Shown in pieces: positions 31,363 through 44,387 of a DNA stretch of 64,000 bases. Both the position numbers and the translations under genes were made by a program. Source of the stretch: Nissolia schottii (Eukaryota; Streptophyta; Magnoliopsida; Fabales; Fabaceae); assembly GCA_003254905.1 (NCBI GenBank), contig QANU01062480.1, positions 162,971 through 226,970 on the forward strand, given 5' to 3'. The notes under the pieces were generated by a model. It searched no databases and was not told the origin of the DNA. It worked only from the letters and a program-made list of their open reading frames with translations. The stretch's first letter is position 1. The number at the start of each line of letters is the position of its first letter.

Positions 31363-33255
31363 AAGTTGAATAAACATTGGTGGACTTTAAGCTGCTTCGG
31401 ATGTGCTAGGATTATTTTTAATTAAGAAGAACATACATTTTATGAAATTGTTGTGTTATCATATTTCATATATAATAGACATTAACATATAAAGACACTC
31501 TTTTGACACATGTGTAATACACTTTAGAAAGTGTTCAAATAAACAAATTTATAATTTGTTGTCTAAGTGTATTTAAGTTATATCCAAAAGTTTTTTGAGT
31601 CGTGTCTATGCCGTATCCAAGTAAAAAAATATTTTAAATACTAAATAATTTATAATAATATGGACTCTTAGAAAATTAGCAAGTATTAGCATATGAAAAT
31701 ATCTTGGATGTTCCATATATTTTTAAAAAAAGTTAGGAAATTATTAAAAATTAGTAGTTTGATATTAATAAAAATACTAGGATATTATTATAAATGTTTA
31801 ATTTTATATTTATATATGTCGTGTCTGTATCTTGTAAAATTTTGAAATTAGCTTGTCTCTGTGTCACATGTCATGTCCTGTGTCAGTGTCGGTGCTTCTT
31901 AGTTTCCAAGCTAGGAAGAACAAATACTTAGTGAAACTATCGCGCCTATGGTTTGACACATCGCGTACACCGACACACGAAGACACTTGTTCAACACACG
32001 TGTCGCACATGTTCGAAAGTGTCTAAGCAAGTGTCTGAAAGTGTCCAAATAAAAAATTCATGATTAATCGTGTGCAAGCATATTTGACCTATATTCAGAT
32101 GCTTTTTGAACTGAGTCCATAACATGTCCAAGTAAAAAATATTTTAAATATTAAATAATTTATAATAATATGGACATTTAGAAAATTAACAAGTAATGAC
32201 ACATGTCAATATCTTAAATGTTACATATATTTTGAAAGGGATTTGGAAAGTATTAAGACTATGTTTGGTTGTTGAGACATGATAGAAATACAGAGACAGA
32301 AAGACACAACATCATGTTTGGTTGTTGAGACAGATACAAAAATTTGTGTCTAATGACAGAAAATTAATGTAATTGTTGTACTTCATTTTTGCTGAGATAC
32401 AAATATAAGACACAGAGACACAACCTTTTAAATTAGGATAATATATTTTTTCTATTAAATTAACGCAATAAGGGTATTTTAAGTCATTTAGAGTATATTT
32501 TATGTTTTGTCTCTATTAAACCAAATAAAATATAGATATAAACAAGTGTGTATTGCACACTGTCACCAAATAAAATACAAGACTGATTTGTCATCTTATT
32601 TTTTATGTCTCTGTCCCCATGTCTTTATATTTCTATCATGTCTCAGCAACCAAACACAACCTAAAAATTAGTAATTTGATATCAATGAAAATATTAGGAT
32701 ATTATTATAAATATTTAATATTATAAATATTTAATTTTATACATGCATATGTCATGTCTGTATCCTTTAAAATTTGTGTATCGTCGTGTCATGTCGTGTC
32801 CGTGTTAGTGTAGGTGCTTCTTAGTTTCTAAGCAATTGAACCTTTTAAGGTCTCTAAAAATTACTTTTAAAAGATTATATTATTTGATAAAATAATTTAA
32901 AATTATTTTCAATAAAAATAAGTCACAAGTACAATGTTTAACAAATACATGTTATAAAGGAAAAAAATGTATTTTATTCCCTTAAATTATAAGTCATGCA
33001 CAATTTGTTTCTTGATTTTTAAAAATATGCAACTCAACCCCTTAATATTTTATAACTTAAATGACCAATTACCTTCATATTTCTGTTCCATGTGCTCTTC
33101 TTCTCCAAGAAGACGAAGTTGAATAATATTGGTGGACTTATGCTTTGGTTATGCTAGGATTATTTTAGAGCAATTGTACTTTTTTAAGCTCTCTAAAAAT
33201 TAATCTTAAAAGATTATATTATTTGATAAAATAATGTAAAATTTATTTTCAACAA
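31363..33255. repeat. Cluster of diverged direct repeats
   Basis: 31590-31880 and 32110-32256 plus 32662-32780 are diverged copies of one another (shared 'attttaaatactaaataatttataataatatgga'-type text), each followed by 'ggtgcttcttagtttc'. 'Attggtggactt...gtgctaggattatttt' occurs at about 31377 and again at about 33130. The block 'ctctaaaaatta-cttaaaagattatattatttgataaaataat' occurs at about 32853 and again at about 33201. The region has therefore been through at least two rounds of local duplication. No coding. Confidence 0.7.
32257..32661. mobile_element. PIF/Harbinger (Tourist-like) MITE, 405 bp, with empty site in window
   Basis: The ends GACTATGTTTGGTTGTTGAG and (reverse complement) GGTTGTGTTTGGTTGCTGAG continue matching through ACATGATAGAAATA. 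TAA flanks both sides (32254-32256 and 32662-32664). The sister repeat at about 31750 reads straight through the same site with a single TAA, which proves the boundaries. An internal second copy of TGTTTGGTTGTTGAGACA at about 32315 suggests an earlier self-insertion. Same family as 12729-13088. Confidence 0.92.
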
Positions 33256-33295
33256 AAAAAAGTCACAAGTATAATGTTTAACAAATACATATTAT

Positions 33296-33588
33296 AAAGG
33301 GAAAAAGGTGTTTTTTGTCCTCTTAAAGTATAAGTCATGCACAATTTGTTTCTTGACTTTTAAAAGTTTACAATTCGACCCCTAATGTTTCATAAGAGTA
33401 CAAATTTACTCTTCCATGACTAAACTATCCCCGTCTTCTTGGAAAAGAAGAGTATAGAGATGAGAAATATGAAGATAATTTGGTCATTTAAGTAATAAAA
33501 TATTAGGGGTCAATTTAAATATTTAAAAAATTAGGTGATAAATTGCACATGACTTATAATTTAAGGTGCTAAAGTGCATTTTTATCTA
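33296..33588. mobile_element. Long-terminal-inverted-repeat MITE, about 290 bp
   Basis: The left arm (AAAGTATAAGTCATGCACAATT) pairs with the right arm inverse (TAAATTATAAGTCATGTGCAAT). The arms run about 140 bp and meet at CCCCGTCTTCTTGG. A left arm alone also occurs at about 32955-33115 as part of the local duplication. Mutator-like by arm length; no clear TSD. Confidence 0.6.
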
Positions 33589-35111
33589 TTATAAATTGCT
33601 CTTAAAATTCAAAATGACCAACATAGGGGTGTAAGCAGATCGAGTTAGTCCACTGAATACAATAAAACCAAATTGATCTGACTTGGCCCAAAGGGAATTT
33701 AGAATATGTTGGTGGCAATAGTGTAGTCCCTCAGAGGATCTAAGCTCCTGTGTTCCAGGACATGTCTGGGAGGGGAACCTACAAAGGATTCCGATGGCAA
33801 AGTTAGAACACAGTCTTGTGCTTAGAGGTGCAATGAACAAAAACTTACCTTTGCCATGTCAGAGGTCTAATATTTATAGTGTGAGCACAAAGAAGAGGAG
33901 GCATGATCCTTGGTATGTGTTGAGTTGGGGTGATGGGGCTCTCCCTATATTACGTAACTTTCCACAATATTATCAATGTCAACTATTAGCGCAAATTCCA
34001 CACCAAGTCGCAGGTTGTAGGGTGAAAATGGACTCCCTGGTCTAAGGTGCTATGGGCTGAATTAGTCCTTCCTAGATCGTCATGTTGGGCCTCGTTATTT
34101 GGCCTCTTAGGCCAAGTCTGGTACACAACCCCTAAGCTTGGTCATTACAATCAGGGTAGATTCTGAGCTTACAAGAGTTATGTCAACCTTGAGCTTGGTA
34201 CAAGCCCCTGGCTCGGGCAATTGTCAATTTGCCGAGCTCAATCAGGTTCATCAGTTACTTTGCTCATTGCTAAGACTGAGGTCTTGGTTAAGGTCTCTAG
34301 CCCCTACTGAGCAATCTTACCCGATTCTAGGCTCTGTGTGACAAACGTTTCCTACATGGTGCATTCCAGCTAGCAAAGTGTAGGGCGTGAAGCACTTCCT
34401 CGTGTAAGCACTATGGTTCACGACATGACCGTGATGTGATAGTGATTGTTATGGCTACCTAGCCTAGGTAGTTTATGTTCGTTTGAACAATTTTGATCAG
34501 ATCTGAGCCTTTGATTCTTTTAATGGTGAAATGCAATGTGTCTCTTGCTATTTCCTTTGTCAACTGTCAGATTCGGCGAGAAGAGGGAAAGGCAAACTCT
34601 TAAAATAAAGAAAGGCAAGGAAGGAAATTTGTCTACTTCCTTACTTTCAATTTCTGAAAGAACTCATCCTAGGCTTCTAAGAGAGATTTTCTTCCAAGTT
34701 TTTACCTTTCCTCAAGGTTTACCTTTAGTCTTTCAGAACCCTTATCGTCTCCTCTTACCAATTATGAGTGTACTCCTCTCTTTTTCCATTTTTCCTTTTC
34801 ACAATAATTTCTTCATCATCATGTCTGAAGAGAATATTCTAGAGAAGACTAATGGTATTTTTGATGCTGAGGGTAGTGGAGAGAGTTTTGACTCTTATTC
34901 CTGGGTAAATGGGTCTGTCAAAGCACAAGACTCCATCTACGTAGACTCCAAACTCCTATGGCTCTTTCGTTGGGCTCATCCCTTCACTTCTGGGGATGAG
35001 AAATCCATTATGGTTGATCTCTACACTTCTAGGGGTAGTGATACAAGCTCAGGAGGGCAAAATAGACATTTCAGCACTAGAGGGCAAGATGAGAATTGTA
35101 ACATGCCCATA
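33589..35111 (+). mobile_element. Gypsy-type LTR element internal region, 5' part (fossil)
   Basis: From about 34821 a plus-strand frame (starting MSEENILEKTNGIF) resembles the start of the plant 'putative gypsy type transposon' protein. It is followed by a phrase (RHFSTRGQDENCNMP) that recurs in inverse orientation at about 40530. The upstream 1.2 kb has moderate GC and no host-like coding; it is assigned to the same element by position only. The block is interrupted at 35111 by an LTR. Broken. Confidence 0.5.
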
Positions 35112-37151
35112 TGTCATGACCCAGAAAAAAAAGAGGGAACACGTCTCACGCGAGATGCTGTTCACAGGGATTCATCTCGCGTGAAATGTATTGTGTCTCA
35201 TGCGAGAGGCTGTTCATAAGGGTTGGACATCATTTCGCGAGCTTATCTCGCGTGAGACAAATTGTGTCTCATGTAAGACGCGTGTTGGGCGCATTGCAGC
35301 GCCCATGGAGCATTGCAGCAGTGCGGGAATTAGTCCTACATCGTTTAAAGTTATAGAAGGGGGTCTCCTCCTCTGCCTATATATAGAAGCTTTCCGTAAG
35401 TGTTTAGACTTGCTAATTCACTCAAGATCTTGAGAGGTCCCACTTTTGTAAGATTTTTTGCTCTAGTTATTTTTATTTCCTTTCTCTTTCTCATTTTCTA
35501 TTCATGGGAAAACAATGCCTCCACGTAGGGTGTCAGGAGCTCCCTACTTATTCCTCTTTAGCGGTTAGGCATTTTCAGGTGAATGACTTTCTTCATGGTC
35601 TATTTTAGACCACATATTTATTTTTTAAAGTCATTTATTTATTTATGTATTTTAAGAATTATTTTATTTATGCATGTTTTATAAAATCCTAGGAGATAGA
35701 ACTTAGTATTTTATTTTATGTATTTATGAAGTTAGTTATTATTAAGAATTCTTTTATTTAATTAGTTACTTTCTTATAATTATTTATTTAGAAACTCTTT
35801 ATTTAATGAAGTAGATATTTACGAAACTATTTTAGAAAGTCATGAAATTATTTTAGAACCACATGAGATCACATGTTTTATTGCATTAAATAAAGTCACG
35901 TTGCGTGTGTGTGATTAGTATTAAGTGATATAGATATTCATATTTTTTGGTTAAACATTTAACAAAAGATTATGGTTAAGGAAAGATTATAGTGGTCGAA
36001 GATTTCTGTTAAGGAAATGGTTTAGCTAGGACAAGACTTAGTACTTAAATTGTCCATTGTGACGCACCTCTCTTACCTAAGAACCTCCCTAAGCATGAGA
36101 TCTTAGTCTGCCTTTATTTTTCCAAGATAAAATATTTAATAAATATTAAGTCATGTTATGCTATCAGAATCAGATAAAGGATTATGTTATTATGATCATG
36201 TTATGTTATGTATTTAAATTATTTTCATGAGAGTTATATATAGGATAAAATTGCAAGTCAGCAACAGCCTATGGTGACCTGGGTATACCTTGTATGGTCG
36301 TAAAGTAGAATATGATTCATGTAGATTTAGGACAAGACCATAAAGCTCGGGCATGGCAGCCTGTGATGCCCGGTGTCAGGTATCATGTAGATTATGACTA
36401 ACTATCAGGAATTTATGGACTTAGATAGTGTATCCTCAACTATTGTGGCTTAGATCCTTAGGTATTGCGTCAAGACCAACTATCAAGAATCTATGGTCTC
36501 CAGTAGTGTATCCCCAACTATCGTGGCCTAGATACTTTGGTAGTGCGTCAAGAATAATGCATCATAAGCAAAACCGTGATACTTGAAACATCTATCTAGA
36601 GAACTCCCAATTGAATTATATTTTCAAATGCTTTATGTACTATTTATTATTATGGGAATGTTTTATGCTTGTTATATATTATGTATCGCATCTTCATGTC
36701 ATGTTTTTGAAGTGTCCTATGTTGCCGTGTGGATGGCCTTTCGCTAAGAATCTTCCCAGAGTTCTCACCCTCAACCTTCCCCTCCAGTTACTGGTTACAA
36801 AGCGAAGGAGCAGTACATGAAGTTTATGGTTAATACAGTGACGTTAGAATTCAAGAGTCAGCAGTTCACCTTGAGGTGAAGCTACTTATAGGAATTGTTA
36901 GTCTTATATTTATTTTGTAATCAAGTCATGTCTCTCCAATTATATAGAGGCAGGATCTTCGAACCAGCCACGTATTTAATCATGTATATTTATGTTTATG
37001 TAAAAGAGTTTATGTTTATTCAAAAAAGGAAAGTCTTATTTGTTTTTAATTAAAGTTAAAGTTCATATTTTTACAAAAAGTGTTCCTAAGAGACTTTCGT
37101 AAGGGAACTAGTTCCTTGCATGTCGGTTACGTCCTAAGTTGGGACGTGACA
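35112..37151 (+). mobile_element. LTR 1 of the nest, 2.04 kb, near-perfect 5-bp TSD
   Basis: The edges TGTCATGACCC and GGGACGTGACA are inverse of one another. The flanks are CCATA (35107-35111) and CCATG (37152-37156). The undisturbed target is present in inverse orientation at about 40513-40526 (CCCATGGGCATG), so this is a solo LTR placed into an older element. A TATA-like run (ctatatatagaag) lies near 35380. Inverse and direct relatives are at 38152 and about 40815. Fossil. Confidence 0.78.
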
Positions 37152-37560
37152 CCATGGGACCCATCACAATGGAAAAAGCTAAGAGAATGCTTTGGAGATT
37201 TGGCTCAATCATTTGTTGAAGAGATGCATTAAGAATGGGTCAAGACACCAATTAGGGAGAGTGGACCGTCCAAAGTTTTATTATTAGTGAGTTTGGATTA
37301 ATTTATTCAAGTCATGTTGGGCCCATTGCTATGGAAGTTATTTTAGTTTAAACTAGGTTTATTTTTTTATTTTATTTTAAGTTTAAACTAAGTTTATCTT
37401 TTGTTTTATTTTTTAGTTTAACTTTAGTTTTTCTCTTTAAATTTAAATTTTAACCTAATGTGAGAGGTTATTAATACCTCAACAAACATGAGTATTAGAA
37501 ACTTTTTGATGAATGCAATTTTTATTGTTTTCTCTCTAAAAAACTTTATTTGCAAAGGGC
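37152..37560 (+). mobile_element. Gypsy-type internal fragment, direct copy (fossil)
   Basis: It resumes the element split by LTR 1 and contains a gag-start-like 'GPIT' region near 37160. It is an inverse relative of 40131-40515, so the two form a broken inverted pair about 3 kb apart. Broken, no intact frame. Confidence 0.55.
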
Positions 37561-38151
37561 ACAAAAACTAGCAATTAAAGGGCACAAAAACTAGCAAAGA
37601 GACAAATTAAAATGATTCATAATAGAATAATGACACAATAATTATTTACCTTTAATGAGATCCATAAGGAGAAAAATAAAACTGCACTCAAACCAAACTA
37701 ACTAAGAAGAAACACCATTCAAATAGGAAGGAATGATGTTGCTGTGTTGTTGTGCGCTTGCGTTTTGTTTTTGCAAACGTAACCTCATTTTTCTTTTTTG
37801 CATTTTGCTTTCTCTCTTTTTTTTTTCTTTCAATGGCAGTTTCCCTTTTTGTAAAAAAAAAAAAAACCAAAACAATAACGATAAATAAATAGGAATTTAT
37901 CTAGACGTTGCTACTGATACCAAATAATGCGAAACCCCAAGGATAAAGATCCTGAATCCCCAATACACACTTTGACTTAGAACATAGAATATGATAAAAA
38001 TCCTCCCTACTAAACTCCTAAGAAACTTGTCCTTAGAAATGTAGATATTTGGGATAAGAGCAAGAAATTGAGAATTACCTTAGAATGAAATTATCCAATT
38101 TTTTGATGCAGCAAACAAAGCAAATACTCACCTTGCACACACAAAGAGATT
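37561..38151. other. Non-coding stretch within the retroelement nest
   Basis: A T-rich run near 37800-37870 creates a Lys-rich minus-strand ORF that is not coding. The rest shows no recognisable element parts. Confidence 0.4.
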
Positions 38152-40130
38152 TGTCACGCCCCAACATAAGACGTGACCGCATGTAGGGCTACTGCCCTAT
38201 AGAAGCTCAAACGTGACATACTAATGTACATAAATGCTCATAAATAAAATAAATAATTAACTTTATTTCCAAATAGCTAACTTTATAAAATAACTAATTT
38301 CATATAACTGGTTTCAATTAAGCAATATCGAGTTACATGGTGTCTAAAATCATATCTGAAAATAAAATACTAAAATATGAAAATGAAGGATCCTGCCCTA
38401 GACATCTAGAGCATATCTGACATGACTCTGGTAGAATTCACTGCGAAGCAGAGCTTACCACTAATGTTAAACCCTTGCTTCTACTAGATGAGGGAGACGT
38501 TCTCATTGTCCTCTACTGTATCTGAAAAATGATATTGACAGAGGGGTGAGTTTGTCATCTCAATGGTGGGTACCTCGGTACTACACAAATAACATATATT
38601 GCATATAGTCATAATATTTAGATATACATATACTAAATAATAAATGAAACATAAAAGTTGAAGTAAATCTGAATAAACTACCGAAAAGTAAATCTGAATA
38701 AACTGCGATAAAGTAATTTTGATTTGTCTATAGTGTGTGCTCGCCTCCTTAGCGGAGGGGCGCGAAGAGAGATGCCTCTTGATCCTTGATTTCAAGGGAA
38801 TCTTGGTTTGGCCTTGCTTCACCAAGATAAATTCAAGTGGTTTTGATACGTGCAACACGAATACTTGTGAGGGTACACATATCCTAATTTGAGGAGCCTA
38901 GCACTCATATAATCTAAATCTGAAAGGGCACACATGCCATAATCTGAGGAGTATGGCGTTCAAAGCTATCTAATAGCGAGTCTGATCGACGAGGTCATTG
39001 GCCACATACTATTCTAGGTCATCTATCTTAAGATCTACTATTTGTACAGTCTTTTAGATTAGCTAGCTTGGTTGCCCAAGTTGTTAGGACCTAAGTCTAC
39101 CGATTATTATAGGGTATCATAGTTTGTTTACTCTTATTTACTTGTCCGGGATCAAGGACTAAGGTCCCATACTTAGGAGAGGATTTCCAGGTAAGAGTAG
39201 TGTGTCACAATGGACAACTTAAGTACCAAGTCTTGCCTTGCCAGAACCTGCCCTTAGTTAAGGTTCATTCCTTAATTGGAATCTTTATTAGGGTCTGTTA
39301 TATAATCCTAACCAAATAGTTATAAGGGATATCATGCCTATAGTCTTAAGTCTCTGCTCTATCATAGCATAAAGTATATCATCATACAACATATCCTCAT
39401 CATGTAAGCATGATCATTATCAACTACTAAGCATATATATAAACATGTTATGATCCACAATTGACTTTATTGACGAACCACCAAGGTAGAACCGTCGACT
39501 CATTTGGACCTCCACTCACTTGGAATGTCATGGAATTGTGGAGCACTGACACTAAGAGCTCTAAGCGGTGTAGTGTTGGCATTTGGAAAGTACACCGCAC
39601 AATCAAAAACCCATGAGGAAAACAAAACTATAGGCTCTGCAGTAGCGATTTGGCATCGCTACGGTGATCTGGCATCGCCATGATGGCCGTGGATCGCCAT
39701 AGGGTCACCATTACCAAATTAGCGATGCCGAAGCCTACTACCCTAGGCCATCCTTAAAAGGACTAGCTACCTACCCTAGATAAAGATGTTGTATCTTTAC
39801 AAAAAGAGAGAAAAAATTGCGTGAGAACTCCATTCTAGAGAGGAGAAGAGTCTGAAGCTCTGAGTGAGTTGAAAGGGGGAGATGAGAGCTCTGTATATAG
39901 GCAAAGAGGTGGCTAAAAGGACGGTCGGGCCTTCTTCTGGCCCAGGGGGCGTAGATTAGAGTTTCTGATCAACAGCGGCATGTTGGAGCACACCAGGGGC
40001 GCTGCAGTGCTTTGCTGCTACAGACACACTGGAGGGCGCTAGACGCACTGCAGTGAGCTAGATGCGCTGCAACGCGTTTCCAAGGACAACTTGGACCCAT
40101 GCGATGGGTTCTTCCTCGCGACCCGTTTCA
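38152..40130 (-). mobile_element. LTR 2 of the nest, inverted relative of LTR 1
   Basis: It starts TGTCACGCCCCAAC, the inverse of LTR 1's end. Its length (about 1.98 kb), the TATA-like box (inverse at about 39890) and the cysteine-free, stop-rich text all parallel LTR 1. The flanks AGATT and AGATC would be a one-mismatch TSD if the right edge is at 40130, but that edge is weaker than the left. Fossil. Confidence 0.6.
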
Positions 40131-40814
40131 AGATCACCCTTTTGCAAAGAAAGTTTTCTAGAGAGAAAAGAACAAAAATTTCATTCATCAAAAGGTTCCT
40201 AATACTCACATTTGTTAAGATATTTGTAACCTCTCACATGAGGTTGAGATTTAAACTTAAAGAGAAAAACGGAATTTAAACTAAAAAATAAAACAAAAGA
40301 TAAACCTAATTTAAACTTAAAATAACTCTGATAGCAATGAGCCCAACATGACTTGAAGAAATTAATCTAAACTTACCAATAATAAAACTTTGGGCAGCCC
40401 CGCTATCATTGATTAGTGTCTTGGCCCATTGTTGATGCATCTCTTCAACAAATGATTTAGCAAAATTTTCAAAGCCTTCTTTAATTCTCTTTGCTCTCAC
40501 CCTTGTGATGGGTCCCATGGGCATGTTACAATTCTCATCTTGCCCTCTAATGCTGAAATGTCTATTTTTCCCTTCCGAGCTTGTATCAGGTAGGGTCTGC
40601 AACATTATCTAGAATATGAAACTTCCTCTTTCTATATACTTGTATGGTGTTTTCTTTTCTGATCTCAGAATCCTTCTTCCATTCACCTCCTTTGCGATGG
40701 TGATGATTCGTCATCTAAAAGTCACCTCGTCTCAAATTCACTCGAACAGATGAGCCTTCATCCGTTCATTTGAGGTGCTCATGAAGCACCTCAATAACGA
40801 GTATCTTATTCGCA
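40131..40814 (-). mobile_element. Gypsy-type internal fragments, inverted (fossil)
   Basis: On the minus strand, 40306-40605 reads GPITRVRAKRIKEGFENFAK, a gag-start phrase common in legume gypsy-type elements, preceded by the same GQDENCNMP phrase as at about 35085. It holds the unoccupied version of LTR 1's target site. From about 40620 to 40814 the text is unassigned. Broken. Confidence 0.6.
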
Positions 40815-42111
40815 ACCTAAAAAAAAGGCGTCTCGCACGAGATGGGCGACAACAAAGCTAGCGCGCTGCAGTGGCGCAGCGTTAGGGCGTGCTGCAGTAC
40901 CCAGGGAGCACTGTAGCATGTCGGGAAGTTAGTGCTACATCGTTTGTAGCTATTGAAGGGGGTCCTCCTCCCCCTATATATAGAGATTTCCCTTGAGTGT
41001 TTAAACTTGCTAATTCACTCCAGGGCTTGAAAGGTCACACTTTTGTAAGACTTTTCGCTCCAATTATATTTTTATTTCTTTTCTCCCTCTCGTCTTCCAT
41101 TCGTGGGGAAGTAATGCCTCCATGTAGGGTGTCAGGAGCTCCTAGCTAAGTGCTCCTTAGCGATCAACCATTTTAGATGAGTGACTTTCTTCACGGTCTA
41201 TTTTAGACCATGTATTTATTTTAAAGTTATTTTTTTATCTATTTACTTATTTTAGCATTATTTTATTTATGCATGTTTTATAAAATCCTAGGAGGTGGAA
41301 TTTGTTATTTTATTTATGTATTTATGAAGTTAGTTATTCTTTTATTTAATTAGATATTTTCTCATGATTATTTATTTAGAAAATCTTTATTTATGAAATA
41401 GATATTTACGAAGCTATTTTTAGAAAATCATGAAACTATTTTTAGAACCACATGAGACCACATATTTTATTGCATTAAATATATTCATGTTGTGTGTGTA
41501 TGATTAGTATTAACTATTGGGCGATATAGATATTCATATTGTTTAGTCAAACCCTTAACAAAAAAATCATGGTTAAGGAAAGATTCTGGTGGGAGAAGAC
41601 TTATGTTAAGGAAAGGTTCTGGCTAAGAATAAAAGTTGGTACTTAAGATGTCCATTCTAACGCACCTCTCTTACTTGGAAACCTCCATAAGTATACCTTT
41701 ACTTTTTCAAGATAAAACACTTAAAGATATTAAGTCATGTTATGCTATCAGTATAAGGATTATGTTATGATGATCATGTTATGTATTTAAAACCGATTTC
41801 ATGAGAGGATATCTAGGGTAGAACTGTAAGCCAACGATAACCTACGTTGACCCTAGTATACCTTGTATGATTATAAAGTAGAATAGGATTCATGTAGATT
41901 TCGGACAAAACTGTAAAGCCTGGACATGGCAGCCCATGATACCCAGTGTCATGTATCATGTCATGTAGATTAGGGCAAGATTGTAAAGATTGGACGTTTT
42001 AGGAACAACTAAACCGTAATGCTCGGAATGTCTATCTAGAGAACTCCCTACTTGCTTATGTTCTTAAATGTTTTTAAGATTATTATTATTATTATTATAT
42101 GAATGTTTTCA

Positions 42112-42153
<42 letters not shown>

Positions 42154-42612
42154 TGTATTGCATTTGCATGCCATGGTTACGAACTGTTCCATGTCGCCGT
42201 GGAGTTTGTCATTCATTGAGCGATGACTCATCCCTCATCAACCTTTTTTCACATACCACTGACAAATAATCGTTGCTCGTTCAGTAGATCTCAGTAGTTT
42301 GGACTCTTGGTGAGCTTCACGATGTCATGAAGTATTCTTCGGTTATTCCAGTCTTTAGGATAATTTATATTCATGCCAATACTTAAAGTGCTCCAGTGGA
42401 CTGGAAGCAGAGAGTAATGTATTTTGAAGTATATATATTTCGTATCTTGTAAATGATTTTTATATTTATATTATATTACGATGTTTAGTTTTATTTTAAT
42501 ATTTCCTCTTTACTTATAAAAGCTGCGCTTTTTTTCATGATTAGCACACTATGAGGCTTTCGTAAGGGAACTAGTCTCTTGCATGCCGGTAATGATTTCT
42601 GGGGTCGTTACA
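40815..42612 (+). mobile_element. LTR 3 of the nest, direct relative of LTR 1
   Basis: It parallels LTR 1 from 'ggcgtctcgcacgagatg' through the TATA-like box (cctatatatagag, about 40972) to the end (GGGGTCGTTACA at 42612). It contains a long TA microsatellite (about 42115-42150). The left edge is not sharp and no TSD could be read. Fossil. Confidence 0.65.
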
Positions 42613-44300
42613 CTCACATTGAAGTTTTATTTTATTTCTTCCAAGCCAAGGGGATAAAGAAAGGGGTTTGGATTTCCCTTAATAGCCATCCTCATAGACA
42701 ACTTTTTGAGCCCTTTACAAGCTCCTACAAATCCTTCAATGAGAAGTTCTTCAAGGCCCACCCTAGGACTGAGGAGAGAGAGTTGTACCCTTTCTTCTTG
42801 AACCTTAAAGAGGGGGACATGCAAGGGGATGAGCTAGTCCCCTTATATTGACAACGTGATTCTACCAAGATGATGGATTGTAACTATAGCCAGCTTTTTG
42901 TTGACGGCAATCGACTCATCAAGTTTCTCTCGGAGATTAGATGGAGAAACCCTTCCACAACACGAAGCTCATTTTGAGTGTTACCAAGCACATGGGTGCG
43001 TAATAGTCCTTTTTGTTGTAAATTTTCATGATGTTGATCGAGGTTAATTCTATTTTGCTTTCCTTTTCAGTGAAGATGTCAACTGAGATCAATGTCGAGG
43101 AATACATCAAGTTCATTTGACAGAGGAACAAGTTGAGGAAAGCAAAAAGGATCAGTGGCTCTACTCGCAAGGCTGTTGCCACCATAGTTGCCATGGCGAA
43201 GGGGGGGTAACTCTGACCCCCAAGAAGACACCTCTACAACTATGTTGCCTTAGAGGACACCAATTGTCATCACATCAACTTCCACCGTGCCGGGTTTGTC
43301 GAGCAAGGCCCTTGCCCTGGTGCTCGACGTCACTCAGTATCCTTTAACTAAGAAGCCAAGGCTAGAAGAGGTCACACATGCTGCCGAGGGTGGAGGTGCC
43401 ACTAGAGAAATTGAGGGGGGAGTCACCGCCCTCTCTCGAAAGAAGAAGGAGAAGAAGGTGGAGTTGTATCCACTCACCTCTATTTCGGCCAATTAGGCTA
43501 ATCACATTGAGGGTGCAACATTCTCCTCATTAGGTTATTGAGGTCCCAAAAGTTGTTGCTGCGGGAGACCTTTCTTGAGTCATCAATCAAGGTCCCATTT
43601 CCTCTTATATTTTGGAGAATGACGTGAGCAAACTTTTCGATTGCTTTGACGTAAAGAAGAAGGCTTAGGAGGCTAAGCTAGTGTCAGCTTGTGAAGAAGG
43701 AGCCTAGGCTTGAGCTGTTGAGTTGGAGGCTGCGAAAGAAAAGGGGGCCAATGTAGCCCACAGAGCTTTCATGGACAAGCTTAAAAGGATGCATGGCCTT
43801 TTGGAGGCGGCCATTGAAAATACTAAGAAGGTTGATGCCAAGGTGGCCTGAACCATTGAAGACAATAAGGCTTTCACTAAGAGGAACAAGCTTTTGACTA
43901 TCTGCATGGCATCTTATGAGGAGTGCTATGCAGCCAAGTGCCATAGATAGCAAGAGTTAGTCCAAACCTTGGAAGGGCTTGAGCATGTGCATGATGTAGA
44001 GGTGGCTAAGCTGAAGTCCTTTGTGATGGACTAGTTTATGGTGGGCTTAAATGAGGCGGTTAAGCAAGTCAGGGTGATGGTTTGCAACAATGTTGCAGAC
44101 CAACTTGACGTGGAGAAGACCGTCAAGGATGGTCAAATTGTCGATCGCCCAGGCCCCAAGGCTTCTTGAGGGCTTTTTCCTTTTTCTTGTTTTCTTCTTT
44201 TTGCCTTGTACAAATTGCAAATACTTAATGAAAAGCTCTTCTTTTGGGAAATTTGTTGTTGTCCTCTTTCGTTCTTTCGTTTAAGTTACTTCTCGCTAGT
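42613..44300 (+). mobile_element. Gypsy-type transposon protein region, 3' part (fossil)
   Basis: The plus frame right after LTR 3 has AKGIKKGVWISLNSHPHRQL, typical of the plant 'putative gypsy type transposon' domain (PF04195 type). Further on (43600-44100) is a Lys/Glu/Ala-rich coiled-coil-like region, as seen toward the end of those proteins. Then follows a T-rich tail. Several breaks; not a host gene. Confidence 0.55.
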
Positions 44301-44387
44301 TAAGTTGGTCTTGGAGACCTCGGACTGGTCTTAGCCAATAGCCTAGGTGACATTGACTTCAAATTGAACTTAATCAACTTTAAAAAG

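Noticed and set aside
34536-35219. 227-codon plus-strand ORF as a possible host gene
   Set aside because: Its text belongs to the gypsy-type element region, recurs inverted at about 40500, and runs across the LTR 1 boundary at 35112.
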